Shown: positions 61,349 through 64,000 of the stretch, one piece after another
How the letters are laid out: each line of letters starts with the position of its first letter
Numbering within the stretch: position 1 is the first letter of the stretch
Assembly (NCBI GenBank): GCA_964036275.1
Contig: OZ038433.1
Span: 45,885,097 to 45,949,096 of the forward strand
Direction: 5' to 3'
Source of the DNA: Litoditis marina
Taxonomy: Eukaryota; Nematoda; Chromadorea; Rhabditida; Rhabditidae
DNA: 64,000 nt
The notes under the pieces: model-generated
The model's input: the letters and a program-made list of their open reading frames with translations, nothing else
Database searches by the model: none
Told to the model about the DNA's origin: nothing
Made by a program: the position numbers and the translations under genes

Positions 61349-61509
61349 AACGAGAGGGTAGGATAGTGGTGGACGCTCATGAGACGTATGTATATTGGTC
61401 TGGCCGGCTGGCCAAAACGCCCCCTTTAAGCGCTAAAACAGATAGTATTTGGTTTGTTTGGGCGCTAAAACTAAGGAAATTCGATCTAGTTTTAAATAAA
61501 AATGTAAAA

Positions 61510-61628
61510 AGCTTACGGCACCCGGGATTCCCAAGCCGTCTCCGATCCAAGTACTAACCGGGCCCAACGTTGCTTGACTTGCCAGATCGGACGGGATGGC
61601 GTATTTTCAACGTGGTATGGTCGTAAGC
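61510..61628 (-). rRNA. 5S ribosomal RNA, array 2 unit 12
   Basis: Same as array 1 unit 1 by eye. Confidence 0.96.
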
Positions 61629-62616
61629 GAAAGCATTGGGGGGTCTACTAGGGACATGCTGGAGGCAGATTTACGCAACTAGGACACATAAAACATAAAT
61701 AAACAATTTCATAACTTTCCCAGCCACTAATTTGCTAAATTTCTCAGTCACAAGGTCACGTGGTTTCCACGTGAATTCGGACAAAACGCGCGAAAATAGC
61801 AGTTCTAACGGTCTTTCCTCGCCCATAATTCGAACAATTGTTAATTATATCTCGCAATCTCTTGATCTACCAGTCGAGAATACAGTTTTCTGTGAGTCAA
61901 CCGCTGTACAAGTCACCAACTTTTCCCCATCCCCAGCTATAGCCCTGTAGAATCGCGGTTTTTCGCTCATATCTCAGCTTTGGAGGGTCGAAACACAAAA
62001 ATGACAAGATTTCCGCGATCGGCACGTCATTTTGTATGCACACGGCACGAAAAGAAGCTAATTCGGAGAAAATTTCCCGATTGCAAATGGCAAAAATCTA
62101 CAGGTATTTGAACCTCCCCCCTCCGGCACGGGAGGCGGCAGCACTATCCACTAGGCCACCGGACACCTCCGAGCCGGAATGCTTGTTTCGGGGGCAAGAG
62201 CGCGCGGTTCACTGTTGTATATGGAAATGTTAGGTTTTTCATAGATGAGATAAATGATTTAGCTCTCAATTCTCAATTGTAGCCCTCAGATGTGGAGCAA
62301 ATTTCAATTTCGTTCTCTGGCACGAAACTCGATGAGAATTTGGAAAAACTATCGGAAAATGTACGAATAGCTTTTGTAAAAGTATTTTCTATGATGTGTA
62401 ACTTAAATTGAGGTGTATGGGGGAAAAAAGTTCGACTTTTGTTTCACGTGACTCACGTGGGAAAACGTGCATTTTCACGGGTCCACACCTACTAAACATG
62501 CATGAACATCCCTTTTGTTGCCGATGTGGAGCAAACTACAACGTTTCTTTTAGAGAACACCTGTTTTCTGCTCACGTGAGACACGTGACACACGTGTTTT
62601 TACTTTTGTACACATT

Positions 62617-62715
62617 CTTAGTGCCCTCCTACTGGAGGGGGTTCCAAAATTTGTCTTAACCACAACTTTCATTGGGTCAGAACGAGAAAGTACCTCAAAC
62701 TTGGGTAATTAAACC
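62617..62715 (-). ncRNA. SL1 RNA, hairpin variant, array 2 unit 12/13
   Basis: C-C variant at 62640. The next unit to the right has the AG spacer variant, repeating the order seen at 55782-56734. Confidence 0.94.
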
Positions 62716-62876
62716 AACGAGAGGGTAGGATAGTGGTGGACGCTCATGAGACGTATGTATATTGGTCTGGCCGGCTGGCCAAAACGCCCCCTTTAAGCGC
62801 TAAAACAGATAGTATTTGGTTTGTTTGGGCGCTAAAACTAAGGAAATTCGATCTAGTTTTAAATAAAAATGTAAAA

Positions 62877-62995
62877 AGCTTACGGCACCCGGGATTCCCA
62901 AGCCGTCTCCGATCCAAGTACTAACCGGGCCCAACGTTGCTTGACTTGCCAGATCGGACGGGATGGCGTATTTTCAACGTGGTATGGTCGTAAGC
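62877..62995 (-). rRNA. 5S ribosomal RNA, array 2 unit 13
   Basis: Same as array 1 unit 1 by eye. Confidence 0.96.
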
Positions 62996-63983
62996 GAAAG
63001 CATTGGGGGGTCTACTAGGGACATGCTGGAGGCAGATTTACGCAACTAGGACACATAAAACATAAATAAACAATTTCATAACTTTCCCAGCCACTAATTT
63101 GCTAAATTTCTCAGTCACAAGGTCACGTGGTTTCCACGTGAATTCGGACAAAACGCGCGAAAATAGCAGTTCTAACGGTCTTTCCTCGCCCATAATTCGA
63201 ACAATTGTTAATTATATCTCGCAATCTCTTGATCTACCAGTCGAGAATACAGTTTTCTGTGAGTCAACCGCTGTACAAGTCACCAACTTTTCCCCATCCC
63301 CAGCTATAGCCCTGTAGAATCGCGGTTTTTCGCTCATATCTCAGCTTTGGAGGGTCGAAACACAAAAATGACAAGATTTCCGCGATCGGCACGTCATTTT
63401 GTATGCACACGGCACGAAAAGAAGCTAATTCGGAGAAAATTTCCCGATTGCAAATGGCAAAAATCTACAGGTATTTGAACCTCCCCCCTCCGGCACGGGA
63501 GGCGGCAGCACTATCCACTAGGCCACCGGACACCTCCGAGCCGGAATGCTTGTTTCGGGGGCAAGAGCAGGCGGTTCACTGTTGTATATGGAAATGTTAG
63601 GTTTTTCATAGATGAGATAAATGATTTAGCTCTCAATTCTCAATTGTAGCCCTCAGATGTGGAGCAAATTTCAATTTCGTTCTCTGGCACGAAACTCGAT
63701 GAGAATTTGGAAAAACTATCGGAAAATGTACGAATAGCTTTTGTAAAAGTATTTTCTATGATGTGTAACTTAAATTGAGGTGTATGGGGGAAAAAAGTTC
63801 GACTTTTGTTTCACGTGACTCACGTGGGAAAACGTGCATTTTCACGGGTCCACACCTACTAAACATGCATGAACATCCCTTTTGTTGCCGATGTGGAGCA
63901 AACTACAACGTTTCTTTTAGAGAACACCTGTTTTCTGCTCACGTGAGACACGTGACACACGTGTTTTTACTTTTGTACACATT

Positions 63984-64000
63984 CTTAGTGCCCTCCTACT
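63984..64000 (-). ncRNA. SL1 RNA 3' end, cut by window edge
   Basis: Only the last bases of the gene, including the 3' strand and loop of the hairpin, lie inside the window. The gene body should continue to about 64082. Confidence 0.8.

Larger units (their letters stand above)
46299..64000 (-). repeat. 5S rRNA/SL1 RNA tandem array 2, 12.95 units in window
   Basis: Unit starts every 1367 bp from 46299; the thirteenth begins at 62703 and is cut by the window end. Private marks include ataactctccc in units 4 and 5 (about 50779 and 52146) and aactttacccc in unit 1. The AG-for-GC variant of array 1 unit 7 occurs at 56734 and 63569. Confidence 0.97.

Noticed and set aside
5059..64000. Assembly collapse or artefactual expansion of the 5S/SL1 array
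   Set aside because: Not fully excluded, but private variants in single units, an edge-specific change and different telomere tracts in the two flanks argue for real copies. Read depth would settle it.

Overview
The window is nematode nuclear DNA. Two signs fix this. The 22-nt SL1 trans-spliced leader is present exactly, on the minus strand, followed by a GT donor, an Sm site and a 3' hairpin. Tracts of the nematode telomere repeat TTAGGC also occur. A 119-nt 5S rRNA gene lies beside every SL1 gene, and 5S/SL1 linkage is known from Caenorhabditis and other nematodes. The species cannot be told from the sequence; a rhabditid-like nematode is a reasonable guess. I see no convincing protein-coding gene.

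Layout. 1-1697: tail of a satellite with 145-bp units (variants 144 and 150 bp), each carrying the 16-bp palindrome GTGTCAGATCTGACAC. 1698-5058: flank A, with a degenerate tRNA-like element, two TTAGGC tracts, a 156-bp local duplication, dispersed copies of the palindrome and an exon-like relic. 5059-35138: array 1, exactly 22 tandem 1367-bp units plus a 6-bp overlap. 35139-35724: short spacer. 35725-43089: second satellite block, 49 full units. 43090-46298: flank B, a near-identical copy of flank A. 46299-64000: array 2, 12 full units and 1298 bp of a 13th, running off the window. The window is thus about one and a half copies of a ~41.3-kb super-repeat that nests two smaller tandem repeats.

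Each 1367-bp unit is transcribed right to left: SL1 RNA, then a ~990-bp spacer (seven CACGTG sites, one tRNA-like relic on the same strand), then 5S rRNA, then 161 bp carrying the 5S terminator and the promoter of the next SL1 gene. The window has 35 complete 5S genes, 33 complete SL1 genes and four SL1 fragments. All units have the same length; a few base variants mark individual units, and their order is partly shared between the two arrays.

The most interesting points: both ends of array 1 fall at the same six bases (GGGTAA) inside the SL1 exon, as expected if a circular multimer had integrated. The left-edge truncated SL1 gene keeps its promoter and runs into flank sequence holding a donor, a palindrome and an Sm-like site. 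Units carry CACGTG boxes spaced exactly 9 bp apart. Telomere-type repeats are part of the amplified 41-kb unit. Eight of 33 SL1 genes have a base change that breaks the basal pair of the 3' hairpin.
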